Assembly (NCBI GenBank): GCA_949825065.1
Contig: OX463864.1
Coordinates: forward strand, 15,203,327 to 15,267,326
DNA from: Odontocerum albicorne
Taxonomy: Eukaryota > Arthropoda > Insecta > Trichoptera > Odontoceridae
DNA length: 64,000 nt
Direction of reading: 5' to 3'
Shown here piece by piece: positions 41,590-53,157 of the stretch. The notes under the pieces were generated by a model. The model had not been told where the DNA came from. It searched no databases and saw nothing but the letters and a program-made list of their open reading frames with translations. Numbering within the stretch: the stretch's first letter is position 1; the number at the start of each line of letters is the position of its first letter. The translations under genes and the position numbers were made by a program.

Positions 41590-41815
41590 TTCATTGCAGT
41601 ATCTCGGTCAGATAATGATGAGCACAAGATACATTATAACACAACTGATCGTCCAAGGAGCAATAAAGGGCAAACGAGGAACATGACGACACAGCATCTC
41701 TTGGCTTTACTTGCAGGAGTGGTTTGGGTGGAGTTCTCCCGAGTGGTTCCGTGTTGCAGTGAACAAGATAAGCATTGCAACTCTCCGATAGGGGGGAAGT
41801 CATCTCGAGAAAAAA
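41590..41815 (+). pseudogene. LINE L C-terminal fragment
   Basis: Reads STRYIITQLIVQGAIKGKRG, then SISWLYLQEWFGWSSPEWFR and AVNKISIATLR. This matches a C-terminus common in insect RTE-like LINEs (LI.QGKI.GKRG.GRR..SWL..LR.WF). Confidence 0.7.
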
Positions 41816-41879
41816 ATGTATTTTTAAGAACTTTTCTTCTTATGTTTTAATAACGTTGTAATCTTTGACGACCTCCGTG

Positions 41880-42058
41880 GCTTGATAGTAAGACGCTTGT
41901 CTGCCGATCCGGAGGTTGTGGGTTTGATCCCCGCTGGAACCCAGATTTAAAAAAAATGGGATTCCAGTCTGGTTTTAATTTAGGGCCCATTTAAACATCT
42001 TTCTGGTTGGTTGGAAAATATTACCACATGGCAATAAACTCGCCGGGTTAAAAAAAAC
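41880..42058 (+). mobile_element. SINE B, full length
   Basis: GACCTCCGTGGCTTGATAGT (A-box region), GGTTTGATCCCCGC (B-box region, one change from GGTTCGATCCC), GGAACCCAGATTT body. Then TGGTTGGTTGGAAAATATTA, GCAATAAACTCGCCGGGTT and a short A tail. RNA polymerase III-type internal promoter. Confidence 0.88.
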
Positions 42059-42124
42059 TTTAACCCATCAATTGACAAACATTTGCGTAGCTCTTGTTTG
42101 GTTGGTTGGAAAAGATTCCGTATA

Positions 42125-42640
42125 AGAATAATAATAATAATAAAAGGACAATTTATAAAGCGCCATTTAGAGCTAATTCTCCACAAGAGCGCTCTAACTT
42201 GGAATTCAAATCCACTATTAATGACATATTAAAAATATTGTAAAAAGATAAATCAATATGAATGCAAGGATAGGAAGATAGTGGTTGCGGCCATTAGATT
42301 AGGTATAAAAAAACTTCCCAAGTAAAGACGAATTACTCGTACAAAGAAACGTTTGAAGACGTTCAGATATTTGATAGTAACACATTCGGTTAAAGGTGTT
42401 GTTTAGTGTTCATATAAAATCACAAATTTGATAAGACCTCCCATATAGGATTGTTTGTAAGTGCTTCCTAAAGCAGCACACGCCACATATACATCTAACA
42501 CTAAGAGGCAGATCGTTCCACGCCGCAGGTCCATCAACAGCAAAAGCTTTATTATAATACCCTGCCGTATTGAATCGATTCAGAATAATCAATTTATGAG
42601 TTGAAAACAAAGTATGGCAATTAACTCGCCGTTTATATAC
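42125..42640 (-). pseudogene. LINE E 3' end and C-terminus
   Basis: The 3' end (TAATAATAATAATAAAAGGA printed) and UTR (GGCGCTTTATAAATTGTCC on the minus strand) lead to a minus open frame 42410-42610. That frame reads KLIILNRFNTAGYYNKAFAV and PAAWNDLPLSVRCI, the LWN.LP motif of Jockey-superfamily C-termini. Confidence 0.78.
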
Positions 42641-43236
42641 TTTACAACAAAGTGTCTAAATAAATAAATAAAGGATTTGAAGGAAATAAGGAGATTTGTA
42701 AAATTGGTAAGTGCAGACAGTATTTTATTTCACAAATTATATACAAGCCAAGATTATATACAAACATGTCAATCAATGATTTTACGAGCAGCAAATTTAC
42801 AAATTTGCGTTAGTATGAAATTTATATTTTGTTAGGCGATTTTTCAATCATAAATAAGTATTTTGTCCCTCAAGATACATATAAGAGTTATTAAAATCCC
42901 ACTTTGAGTTGGTTCAAGAGCTTCAACAGCCCCCGCTTACACTAGACTTGTGAGCGATAGTGGTGAAGACATATGGAGCGATCTTTTTATACATTTATTT
43001 GTTTATTGAGGTTATTAATTGTTTCGTCGTACATGCTCTTCTGTTTCTCACACTTTATAAACTTTCCCTCGGTTAAAATTTCTCAAACTATCTCTATCCG
43101 CTCTTTCCTCGACCTACCTCTTCCTCGCTGTATCCATTCACAAAGATAGTGTAATCTGTAGCAGAGTATTGTGTCCCCGTTTGCAGCGTACGCCTAATTT
43201 TAATTACAAAAGTGAAAAAATAGTGCGACGCCTGTT
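42641..43236. other. No recognised feature
   Basis: Unassigned AT-rich sequence. Confidence 0.4.
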
Positions 43237-43618
43237 GTTATCACGGTTGTGAAGTCGGTCGAAAAATTACGACCTCCAAATGTGACTCCGACTCCAGAAA
43301 TTTTAAATGTTTGACTCCGATAATGTTATATGACTCCAATTATTATAGTACACAATTGCTAACCATATGGTATACTTAATTATATGGCGTAACTATTCAA
43401 ATGTAGATTTTTGGAAATAATGTCGACGGAGATTCCTCACCATACTACACGCGATTTGTACGAAATGGTACATAGTTCATAATTTCATAGTGTAATTTAC
43501 GTAGTCAATAAGTTTATTTTAATGTAAAAAAATTAAGCCGGAGTCGAATTTAGAATAGCATCTCCCGACTCCGACTTTACAAATAACTCCGATACCACAC
43601 CACAGCCCTAGTTATTAC
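43237..43618. mobile_element. hAT-type MITE (GTCGGAG family)
   Basis: Element 43245-43610 (366 bp), flanked by GTTATCAC (43237-43244) and GTTATTAC (43611-43618), an 8-bp duplication with one mismatch. The ends are related: left GGTTGTGAAGTCGG, right complement TAGGGCTGTGGTGTGG. Repeated GACTCCGA inside both flanks is typical of a widespread non-autonomous family. No coding capacity. hAT assignment rests on the 8-bp duplication only. Confidence 0.7.
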
Positions 43619-44079
43619 AAATAAGAACTATCTAGAATATTATCGAAAATAATGTGCTATTTGGACGACATCTATTTTAATATTTTACATCTTTTCTTCA
43701 CTTCAGACGGACTTGAGATAGATATATTAATAAAAAAAATTAACAATAGCTACATAAAACTTATTCGCAAGGTCGTTCAATTTGTGGAGTCTCGAAGGAG
43801 GTCTGAGCAGTCAGTGGCTCTGAAGAGGTGAGTCCAACTACAACAATCATACTCTCAATGTAGACCCTGAAGCGACCTCATCTTATAAATTATGTTCCAA
43901 AAACCCGCAATTTGGTGTCGCAACAGTGACGCGTATTAATGGACTCTTATCTCAGTGAACATTTCAAAAGCACTGCAGCATGGAAGTTTTCGGAAGAATA
44001 GTTGGAATGCATTATTGTATGCAACTTACATTTTATTCTAGTGCGATTAGTTATAACTGTGCCATAGTTTTCATAGGGT
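43619..44079. other. No recognised feature
   Basis: Unassigned; no motif. Confidence 0.4.
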
Positions 44080-44275
44080 GATTGTCCGTCTTTGTGGGGT
44101 TCGTGGGCATGTTCTCATGTATATGTTTATGGATTTCGTGAGGATGGATAGTCATTTGAATGATTTACGCGACCACGTAACTTGCTTCATTTACTTTTGT
44201 CTGGTTGGTTGGAAGAGATTGCCGCCTAGCAATAAGCCCACCAGATTGTATTGCAATAAAAGTGTTAAATAAAAA
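44080..44275 (+). mobile_element. LINE D 3' end
   Basis: GTGATTGTCCGTCTTTGTGG through GTGGGCATGTTCTCATGTAT and TGGTTGGTTGGAAGAGATTG to AAAAGTGTTAAATAAAAA. Truncated to the last ~195 bases. Confidence 0.82.
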
Positions 44276-44399
44276 ATAGTTTTCACATATATAGAGCATA
44301 AGAGTACGAACAGTTCGTTAAAATACGTATTTTTCTCAAAGAATGGTCGTGAAATTCTGTATATGTAGGAGTATATACGAGTATGTACATATAAACCTT

Positions 44400-44466
44400 C
44401 CGTTTGAGACAGGTTGGGTGATTGCTCTACATTTTCAAGAGCAATCTCCCAACCTGTCTCAAACGG
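44400..44466. repeat. Foldback, 29-bp arms, 9-bp loop
   Basis: Arms 44400-44428 and 44438-44466 differ at one position. It reads CCGTTTGAGACAGGTTGGGT outward from the left. Confidence 0.93.
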
Positions 44467-44499
44467 GCGGTATTTATCCAATGCATTTTACCAGTACTA

Positions 44500-44905
44500 A
44501 CATATGGATACGAAACATGGATGCTTTCTGTGAGAATGATATAAAAGCTCCATACACTACAAGGCAGCATGGAAGGTGCATGCTAGATTATATAAGAAGG
44601 GGTCGCAAATTAATGAGTGGACACGCACCCAAAGAAAAGCTGACGATGTTATGGAGGTCGCAAAAAGACTGAAGTGGAAGTGGGCTGGGCACATCGCCCG
44701 AACAACGGACCATCGTTGGACTATGAAGTAATCTAGTGGTACCCAATATGAAGAACTAGGCCTGTAAGATCAAAGGCACGCTGGGTGAACGAAATACGTC
44801 AACAAGTAGCGATTACGTGGCAGCAATGCGCAAAGGACAGGATTTCTTGGAAATAAATTGGAGATGCCTATATCCTGCAGTGGATGAATATAAGCTGGTA
44901 ATGAT
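44500..44905 (+). pseudogene. RTE-like LINE M C-terminus
   Basis: Across frame breaks: TYGYETWMLSVRM, then KWKWAGHIARTTDHRW-like, RSKARWVNEIRQQVAITWQQ, CAKDRISWK and GDAYILQWMN. This is the classic RTE C-terminus (KW.WAGHIAR, W...AQDR..W...EA...QW). Stops throughout. Confidence 0.8.
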
Positions 44906-45529
44906 ATATGTATATGCTGGTCAAGCGATACGTATTAAAGATAATTCGCTTAAAAAGAAATAAATATTTTCAATTCTTTGTGATTTCACCTCTGGTTTGG
45001 ATTCCCGCTAAGATGGGCGGAGGGAAATAATATGAAAGAATAATAATAGGGAAACTAAGTTATGGAAGAAGGAGTATATCTATCCGCTTTGCCCGAGTTC
45101 CAGAATTCCCAAAGGGAATAAGGAACGAGTGACACATGAAAAATGATTCAAATTTTAAACTCGGGGCATGATAATTTCAGTGCGGTGCCGACTCGAGGAT
45201 TGGGGGCGAAAGTAGAAAGCCGAGAAGAAAAGATATCTAAGGTTTTGTAATATGAGACTAAATCAGTCACTTTTGGATCATTATGAAGGCGTTCCTTTTT
45301 TTATTTTGAAGAATAGATATGACAAATTATGCAGATAGATATCAGTGGTTGCCAAATTTATGAACACACATTTTACAGATAAAAAAATGAGAATTGTGTA
45401 TCATCACAAATCGGAAAATATCTGTAAAGACCTTTTTCTGTAATTTGATTGCCAAATATACGATTATGTATATCAAATGAATCAGGTCTTTTTAATACAA
45501 TCTACCAACCTGCTGTGTATACCTATGGC
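44906..45529. other. No recognised feature
   Basis: Unassigned. Positions 45297-45325 resemble a scrap of SINE A body. Confidence 0.4.
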
Positions 45530-45800
45530 TGAGCATTGTGACTCCCATGATAGCCCTTAACAACTCTCCATCCATCTCTGCACTACGCGGTTCGAAGAGC
45601 AGTTGTTAAGGGTAGTCCTGTTCCGTTTCTTACTTGGTCGGACCAACGCATTGGGACTCTTCTTCTTGTGCGTCGTCCTTCCACGCTTCTAGTGACCACA
45701 AGCCTCTTCAAGATGTCGCCTTGGCCATGAGCAATGCTTCCAAAGAATCGGAAATCGAATTTAATATAATAGCGTTCCTTAAATTGAAAATGCTCCAAAC
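45530..45800 (-). pseudogene. LINE J fragment, antisense
   Basis: Minus strand: FFGSIAHGQGDILKRLVVTR, then SVEGRRTRRRVPMRWSDQVR, GLPLTTALRTA. Same family as 2641-3297 (RTE-like G..ARGR...RW.DQI.E..G.P). Confidence 0.78.
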
Positions 45801-45899
45801 AGGTCCAAACTTCTTATATTCATTTACGAGTATGTAGCTATTTACGACGTGGCCATGGTCTGGATCTCCTTGCATTTATTTATTTATTTTATTTATTTA

Positions 45900-48707
45900 A
45901 TTAACGACACAACAGTGTCTTTATATACGCCCGCCCTGACAAACTTGGAGGCTACTGCCATCAGCCTCAAGGTTGACAGGGAGACAGTCACAATTGTGGC
46001 AGCATATTGTACCGGCTATCGTTCACTTCTGGAAAAGGACATCGAGGCAGTGCTGGCCTTGGGGCCCAAGGTCATCATGGCCGGGGACTTCAATGCCAAG
46101 CACCGTTACTGGAACTGCTTGAGAGCTAACCCGAACGGAACGACGCTGTACAATTATATGGAAAACCACAACTGTCAAATACTATATCCAAATCAACATA
46201 CCTGTTTCACCAACCCCCGTAGCCCTTCTACACTGGACATTGCCGTAGCCAAAAACTACCCTAACATCTTTGGCTTGACTGCTCTAGAAGCTCTCTCGTC
46301 AGACCACCTCCCAGTCTACTTCACATTGGGAGTGAGGCCGATTGCTAGCCTCAGGGAGCAGTACGACTACGCCAATGCTGACTGGAAGGGTTACAAAGCC
46401 TACCTCCACAACCAGCTCTGCCTATCACCAGAAACTCTGGTGAGCCCATAGGACATCGATACCGCGATAGATACCATCTCCACCTTCATCCATAATGCCC
46501 GTGATGAAAATGTTCCCCTCAAAATTGTCACTCCATACAAAATAAATCTTACTCCTCATATCAAACTCCTTATATCTCTAAAAAACAAACAAAGACAGAC
46601 CTACAGACGTACACTAGACAAACGTGACAAAACACTTCTAAACGTCCTCCAAGATGAAATCAAAAAAGAAATCCGCCTACTTAAAAACCAGCTATGGCAG
46701 AGAAAATTGGCAGCTCTAGAACCGGGTAACGGTACTCTCTGGCGAGTCGTCAAGGGTATCAAGTGCTCGTCTCAAAGCATACCACCTCTGCGCACAGCCT
46801 CAGGGTTGGCTGTTTCTGGCATTGACAAGGCTAATGCCTTGGCGGACGCTTATGAGAATACGTACTCAATCACTTCCGATCTTGGAAATGTTGATGTCAA
46901 CAAAGCTGTCGAGGACACTCTCACCAGCTTTGCTTACTCCCCGACCAACCAAAACGAGGTGCAACTTTGCACCCCGTCCGAAATTGGTCGTATCCTTGAC
47001 AGACTTAAAACACGAAAAGCACCCGGTCCCGACAATATACACAATAGTCTTCTTAAACAGTTACCACTCAAAGCGAGGATTTTTCTTACTAAAATAATAA
47101 ATGCTTCACTCCTTAATGGCTATTTTCCGAGTATTTGGAAAGTAGCCAATATTGTTCCTATTCACAAGCCAAATAAACCTACCGAAAATCCAACTAGCTA
47201 CAGGCCCATCAGCCTTCTTCCAGGTCTTGGCAAGATTCTTGAGAGAGTGGTTGCCTCAAGGTTAGTGTTCCATCACGAATCCAATAATACATTCCCTCAT
47301 GAGCAATTTGGATTTAGAACAAGACACAACACGATCCAGCAACTTACCCGTGTCGTGGAAGACGTGTCGATGGGCTTCAATAGGAACAGAAGTACTGGCA
47401 TGGTACTGCTGGACCTCGAGAAGGCTTTTGATACTGTCTGGCACGATGGCCTTCTTCACAAACTTCTCCTCACTGGCACTCCACTCTATCTCGTGAAACT
47501 ACTTCAATCCTACCTTTCCAATAGAAGTTTCACAGTCACCACTCATCATTCTACGTCATCCGCCAGGCCCATCCCTATGGGTGTCCCCCAAGGCAGTATA
47601 CTTGGACCATGTCTATTTAATATTTACACACACGACATTCCTACTCCCCCAAACTGTAAACTCGCACTATTTGCTGACGATGCGGCATGCTACGCATCGT
47701 CACTCAAGGTGGATCGAGCTGGTCGCCGTCTTCAGATTGCTCTTGAGATCCTTGAGAAATACTACCAGGACTGGAGGCTCAAAATCAATGACGCCAAAAC
47801 TGAGGCCATCATGTTCTCCCGAAAAATCAAGGAAAGAGTACCGTCGATGCCCTTATTCATCGGTGGTTGCCTGGTTGAGTGGCAGGACGTGGTTAAATAC
47901 CTCGGCCTGCACCTTGACCGGCGACTGACGTGGAAAACCCATTTGAATACCATCAGACAGAAGGGTCACAAGGGCATAGGGGCTATCAGTTCGATATTTC
48001 ATCGACGCAGCTTCCTTTCACCCAAAAATAAGCTCCTCCTCTATAAAACCCTTATTCGTCCTATCTTGACCTATGCTGCACCCGTTTGGGGTAGTGTGAG
48101 CAATACGGATCACCTGAAACTCCAGAGAGTGCAGAACAAGGCATTCAAGATATCTTTTAACACCCATCCCAGAACAAATCTTACCCGACTTCACGCTGAA
48201 CAGCGAGAAGAAACCCTACAACACCACATCCTCGCTTGGACCGTGAAGTTCTATAAAAGCCAACAAAATCACAGAAATCCCTTAGTCGCTGCCCTGGGGG
48301 CTTACGAGAGTAAATCCGACCTACCCTTCCGTTATAAGCACAAGCTCCCGAAGCATTATCTGTTGTCTGACTAGTCCACCTACAGTATTAGCTGGGACGA
48401 CCAAGGTCTGAGTGAATGTGATGGAATACAAGTAACCTGAACGAGTGGACTTGTTTTTGCTGAATAATTAGTGTAAGAATTGTTATCTAGTTATAAGTAG
48501 TATGTAGGTGTTAATTATTTCTAAGATCTCATATATTAAGATTGAATAAATAAAATAAAATGATATGTAGGAAAATAAGTTTAAATAAGTTCATAAATTA
48601 TAACATATAATTAAGATTAGTTAAGTAATAAATTTGTATATAGGTATAGCCTTGACAAATGTTTGTATAGTAATTTACTTGTTTAATAAAAAAAAAAAAA
48701 AAAAAAA
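45900..48707 (+). mobile_element. Jockey-clade LINE, 5'-truncated, nearly intact
   Basis: The coding region for the C-terminal endonuclease and complete reverse transcriptase is followed by a ~315-bp 3' UTR and a poly-A tract at about 48687-48707. The 5' truncation lies just after a TTTATTTA-rich stretch (45876-45900). GC content of the coding part is visibly higher than its surroundings, and it has only one lesion in about 820 codons, so it is the youngest LINE in the window. No target duplication found. The gag-like ORF1 is absent. Confidence 0.9.
45903..48374 (+). pseudogene. Jockey endonuclease-reverse transcriptase, one stop
   Basis: One frame runs from the truncation to TAG at 48372-48374, broken only by TAG at 46449-46451; there is no frameshift. 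The endonuclease part has VIMAGDFNAKHRYWN (apurinic endonuclease GDFN motif) and SSDHLPVYF (catalytic SDH). In the downstream part, counted from ATG 46707, the RT motifs are KAPGPDNIHNSLLKQLP, SYRPISLLPGLGKILE, QFGFRTRHNT, LDLEKAFDTVWHDGL, MGVPQGSILGPCLF (G at 292) and LALFADDAACY (catalytic FADD 322-325). Then VKYLGLHLDRRLTWKTHL and TYAAPVWG follow. Length from endonuclease to C-terminus is normal for Jockey. The stop may be a real null mutation or a sequencing error; the ATG at 46707 is internal and not a natural start. Confidence 0.93.
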
Positions 48708-49679
48708 CAAATGAACATGTGACAGGTTATACAAGTACTTAAAATTATTGACAAATAATACAAAACTTTATCTTAAACTAACATGAAGATACAAAAAGCA
48801 GTAGTAATAATAAATTAAAGTCATCGTTTTAAATGTATTTAATAATCTTTGAGAATTTTGTTGGAATTTTATGGATATATAGTATATTGAGATATAGAAA
48901 ACACATGGCCTCATTAGTAGAACGAGATGCAAGTTGCTTTGCAGAATTAAAAGCTTCATACATGTTGATGCAGGGTTACTCAACTCCAGATGCAAAGTAT
49001 TGTCCTTAATGTTTGGTTTATATTACGTTATTTATATTAATAAAGGAGAGCACAAAGTTAGTAGCTATTTCTAAATATTGTTGTGATATTCTGGCGAATA
49101 CTATATATACTTATACTAAAAATATCTAAATTGTTGCAAAACTCGTTTCCAAGTCTTTGCATACGAATTATAGAGGAGTTGATTTTATAGTTAGTATAGC
49201 AATTTTCGGTATAAAAGGGATTGATTGAGCTGTCTTGTGGATCTAGTGGGAATACGAAATGAACAGAAAAGCGATGCATTAGAACCGCTTTCTTTGCAGT
49301 CACTTCCTATGCAGGTTAGTTAGCCAAGTCTGATCGTGGAAAGTTACCCTTCTCGAACCATACTCTTCTACAGGTTTCGGTTTTTGCCTTGCTCCTCCAA
49401 ATGCGGAATACTATATCTAGGCTGAACAATAATATCTAGGCCTAATCATACTGGATTGGCCAAGTTGAGGCTGCAACAGAGTCTTCAATAAACATCAGCA
49501 CTCAGCTCAACGGGACTTAGAACAGTTGGAGAATAATCGTTCACTCGTTTGATACAATTCTCGGATATCGAGATCATCAATTATGAGGCAAAGAAACAAA
49601 AGAAGAAGCAACCGGGCATCGAAGATTTGATTGGCTGTTTATTAGAATTAATATTTTCCTGGCTCGAAAAACATTTTCA
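48708..49679. other. No recognised feature
   Basis: AT-rich to 49060, then mixed sequence to 49679. Open frames at 48768-48995 (-) and 49058-49303 (-) have no motifs. Confidence 0.4.
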
Positions 49680-50062
49680 GAATAAGGAATGAAGTGATTA
49701 GGGATGAATGTGAACTAAAGCTAATGTTTTGAGTAAGATTAAGAATAGCACTCTGAGATGGTTTAGACAGGCATGTGGAACGAATGAATGAAGAAATATT
49801 AAAAAAAAAATAAAAAACAAATGTGAGTGAAAGTCGTGACAAATGAAGACCAAAGAAAGTATGGTTGGATCAAATTAATGATATTTTGTAAAGAAAGAAA
49901 CGTAGAAGAAAGCCAGATAAATAGCAGGATTTAGAAGTTATATCAATGCAGAATAGGCGAAGGATGTGTATCGATAAAGGAAAGTCTGGCGCTCTGTCTT
50001 CTCTGTCTACCCCGACAGGTAAATTGCGTGATGGTATGTATGTAATACATACATACATACCA
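49680..50062 (+). pseudogene. LINE A 3' end with GTAT tail
   Basis: GAATGAAGTGATTAGGGATG (RNEVIRDEC coding) through ATGGTTGGATCAAATTAATG and GGTAAATTGCGTGATGGTAT, ending GTATGTATGTAATACATACATACATACC at 50035-50062. It shows that LINE A ends in a GTAT-type microsatellite. Confidence 0.75.
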
Positions 50063-50463
50063 TCCCATCTTTCGGGATAATAACTTTTTCAAACCTTCAG
50101 TTTCCACATTTTTGTAATTCGGGCACTCTGCTTCCATTCTCCCACGTCTACTTATAAACTGTCATCAGAGTACAGTAACTGAGGTCCCCTCTGTTTACTA
50201 ATTACAGGTCGCAACTTCAGGCCTTCCTGTACTACCTGTTACTTGTTCATACTTCACTATGAAACCTGACGAGCTCTATTTGAAATATCGTAATTTTCGC
50301 CATATATGTACGAGTATATTCCAATATACAGCCAAAATTGGAACATACTTGTATACCTATCCAATTTAAAGCGAAACGGTTTTTTTTTATTTTAGTGTTT
50401 GACCATATTCTTAAATAAAACTAAGAAATAAAAATATTTTAAAACAAATATCAAATTCATGTT
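50063..50463. other. No recognised feature
   Basis: Unassigned; TACGAGTA at 50309-50316. Confidence 0.4.
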
Positions 50464-50740
50464 TGACGACCTCCGTGGCCTTGTTTGAATTTTTTTTTTA
50501 AATATTCTTGTCCTTTCTTTCATTTAAGACCTCTTTTCAATCTTTCTCGTTAATTAAACGTGATTGCCACATGGTAAAGAGTCCGGTAGGTTGTACTGTA
50601 AACAACGCAGTGTAATACAATACTATATATTGATTATTTTTTGTCATAATAATAACTTTCCTTTTAGTTGGAAGAGGTTGTCACTTGGTAATAAGCCTGC
50701 CAGGTTCAACAGCAGTGTAATACAATATAACTCATGTTTT
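50464..50740 (+). mobile_element. SINE B, rearranged
   Basis: Head start GACGACCTCCGTGGCCTTGT, then a deletion of the B-box region and a tail (GATTGCCACATGGTAAAGAG, AACGCAGTGTAATACAATAC). A second tail at 50655-50735 (GTTGGAAGAGGTTGTCACTT, AATAAGCCTGCCAGG, AGTGTAATACAATA) follows. The GTGTAATACAATA ending is the extended SINE B terminus. Confidence 0.65.
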
Positions 50741-50789
50741 TTTATTGCCACATATTAGAATAAAGTGAATTGTTTTTACTTTTTAATAT

Positions 50790-51125
50790 ACGTACCATAT
50801 ATACCATCACTCCGTTTCCCTTCAGGGGTAGACAAAGATGACAGATCGCCAGACTTTCCTATCTCGACGCACATATTTCGCCTGTTCCACATCCATACAC
50901 CTTCTCATATGGCTCTTCCGATTTCTCTGACTTATTACTTTTCCTTCTTTCAAAATTTCATTATCTTGATTCAACCATATTGTTCTTGGTCTTTCACTAC
51001 CACGTCTTTTACTTAAGTTCGCACTTTCTATTTGATTGATTTGTTATTATTTCTTTATTCATTCGTTCTACATGCTCAAACCATCTCAGAGTGCTCTTCT
51101 TCATCTTACTCGACATATCAGCTTA
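50790..51125 (-). pseudogene. LINE A 3' region, antisense
   Basis: Printed ATACCATCACTCCGTTTCCC, CCAGACTTTCCTATCTCGAC, ACCATATTGTTCTTGGTCTT and CATGCTCAAACCATCTCAGA match LINE A from its 3' end to the GHVERMN-coding region. Confidence 0.78.
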
Positions 51126-51152
51126 CGAGTATTTAGTAGACAAATACTCGTA
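51124..51152. repeat. Micro inverted repeat bounded by TACGAGTA
   Basis: TACGAGTATTT (51124-51134), spacer AGTAGAC, then the exact complement AAATACTCGTA (51142-51152). It reads as a 25-bp unit with inverted ends starting CGAGTATTT between two TA dinucleotides. Confidence 0.9.
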
Positions 51153-53157
51153 TATGGTTTTCATTGGAGACAAATGTCTGTTTTTTTTGTTAAAAAGGGT
51201 CCAAACAAAATAGGAAAACATCGTAAATATTTATAAAATATACATTGTAATAATTTTATCTTAAAATAAAAATCATGCGCTTAGATAAAATAAATATTCT
51301 TTGAAAAAAAATATATGTTTGACAAATATGTTAAATATATTTTAAATTCAAAACAAATTCTGTATGACACAAACACGATCTTTGTTTTTTAAACATCTAT
51401 GGATTTTGACAGTTCCAGGAAATCGATGGCGGCACGATCGATTTCATAACATTATCATATCTTAAGTAGATTTAAATTGCTTCTCGATCAAAGTGAAAAC
51501 CTCCGATGTAATTGTCCATTATTATTTTATCCGAACACCGCGGCCGCCACTTGAGTTGTGAGGTGCAAGACGTGAGATAATTGTCATACCGCATTCCAAG
51601 GCGTCCTACACGAATAGAAAATGCATGTTGTACAAAACACAACATAAGCGGTCACAACACAGGTTATTCGCTTCATATTTAAACTAATTTAATTACACTA
51701 ATTAATTATGCAAGCCACCCACGCGTCAATAGCTGCTTCTGGTTTGACATTTCATGTAAGGTACAGAACAAGAGTTAAAAACGCAACTTTCTTACGTTAA
51801 TTCACATAAAACACCTCCAAAATACATTTGAAAGGGGCAAAACATAAATGTTATACATAAATATTGCTGTTATGACATATTTACGACTGTCTAATGACAT
51901 GTAATTAGTGAAAACACCATAAATTTGACGTCTAGCGATTCCAAAACAAAAGGCTTCTGTCAAAGCGTTGACTGCATGAGAATTGTGCAACCATGAATTA
52001 AAAATGACTTATACATTAATGTTGTAACAGAGAAAAGGTTTTATATTGTTTTTTAATGTGTTATTTAAGCGGGACTTACCATGTTATCCTAAAAGAAGAG
52101 TAACATTTCTTTCATCACGCGCCATCTTGTTTATACACAATAATAAGACCCAAGTTACACTGTATAATTCAGTTTTTTAATGAAATTAATCACTACACAG
52201 TATAAAAGACACTTATCAACAACACGATAATATAATTTCTATTTGTTCACCATACTGTCATATAATATACAAACTCAATACTCTATTTGGACACAAAATA
52301 AAACATTTCAAATTAAAAAACCACCATCGCCGACATCAAAACCGAAATGTAACTCTCCTCTCGTGAATTATCGATTAAAACACAAAACCGGCGTTGGCAT
52401 AAGATGCCATTGAATATTTGTATGAGATTATCAAAAGGAATTGTTCACAAATGAACGACATTACAGTACGAGACACGGAAAAAATGCATAGGTGTTATTA
52501 AAGGTACGCAGGTATTGACCTCCCGCGTACGGCAAAAGATAGGTAGGTGATCGCTCCCACAGACAAGAGCAAATCGTAGACTGGAATGTCAACGACTGAA
52601 GCTGGGAGCGCTAGTACCGGAATTCACCACTGGGTGGCGCCACCTCCCGGACTGCGCAAGCGTACAATTTCTGTTAAGCTAGAATTTTGTGAGAAGCTTT
52701 CAAATATCGGGGTTGGTTGATTTAAAAACCTACCCTTAAAATATGAGAATATTTAAAAAAACTTTTATTTTATTTTTTCTTGAATGTAAAAATATATATC
52801 GGTTCAATAGAAAATTATTGTATGTATTAATTATTTTTTCTACTTGGAATTACATTCATGTGAAAGCTCCCAAGTGTTCAAGGTTTTAGAATGTGATGTA
52901 TTAATTTAAAGCTTGATAAAAAATTCACATTCTGATTGTAAGGTACGATTGTTATGAATATAATGTCAGATTGAAATCTAGCTATTTACCGATTTATTTT
53001 TTGAATGTTTTTGATAAAGTTTACAAATTTGAATGATTATATTAAATAATAAATGTTAAAAACGTAATTTTTAATAATTACAACGGGAGTGTTGTTTTCC
53101 AGTATGAATTCTAAAAGCTAAGTATAATACTAGTAGTTTTACAGAATTCATAAATAA
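51153..53157. other. Longest repeat-poor stretch
   Basis: No LINE, SINE or transposon signature is recognised across 2 kb, the best candidate for non-repetitive host sequence. A CpG-rich part lies at 52500-52680. On the minus strand around 52075-52140 there is AAGATGGCG (YY1-like), an upstream ATG with a 13-codon frame, and ATG followed at once by GTAAGT (donor-like, at about 52077-52084). No exon with coding potential follows, so a gene is not supported. Confidence 0.4.

Noticed and set aside
52075..52140. First exon of a host gene on the minus strand
   Set aside because: ATG followed by GTAAGT and a YY1-like word are suggestive, but the upstream frame ends after 13 codons and no downstream coding exon is visible. 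Kept only as part of a weak finding.
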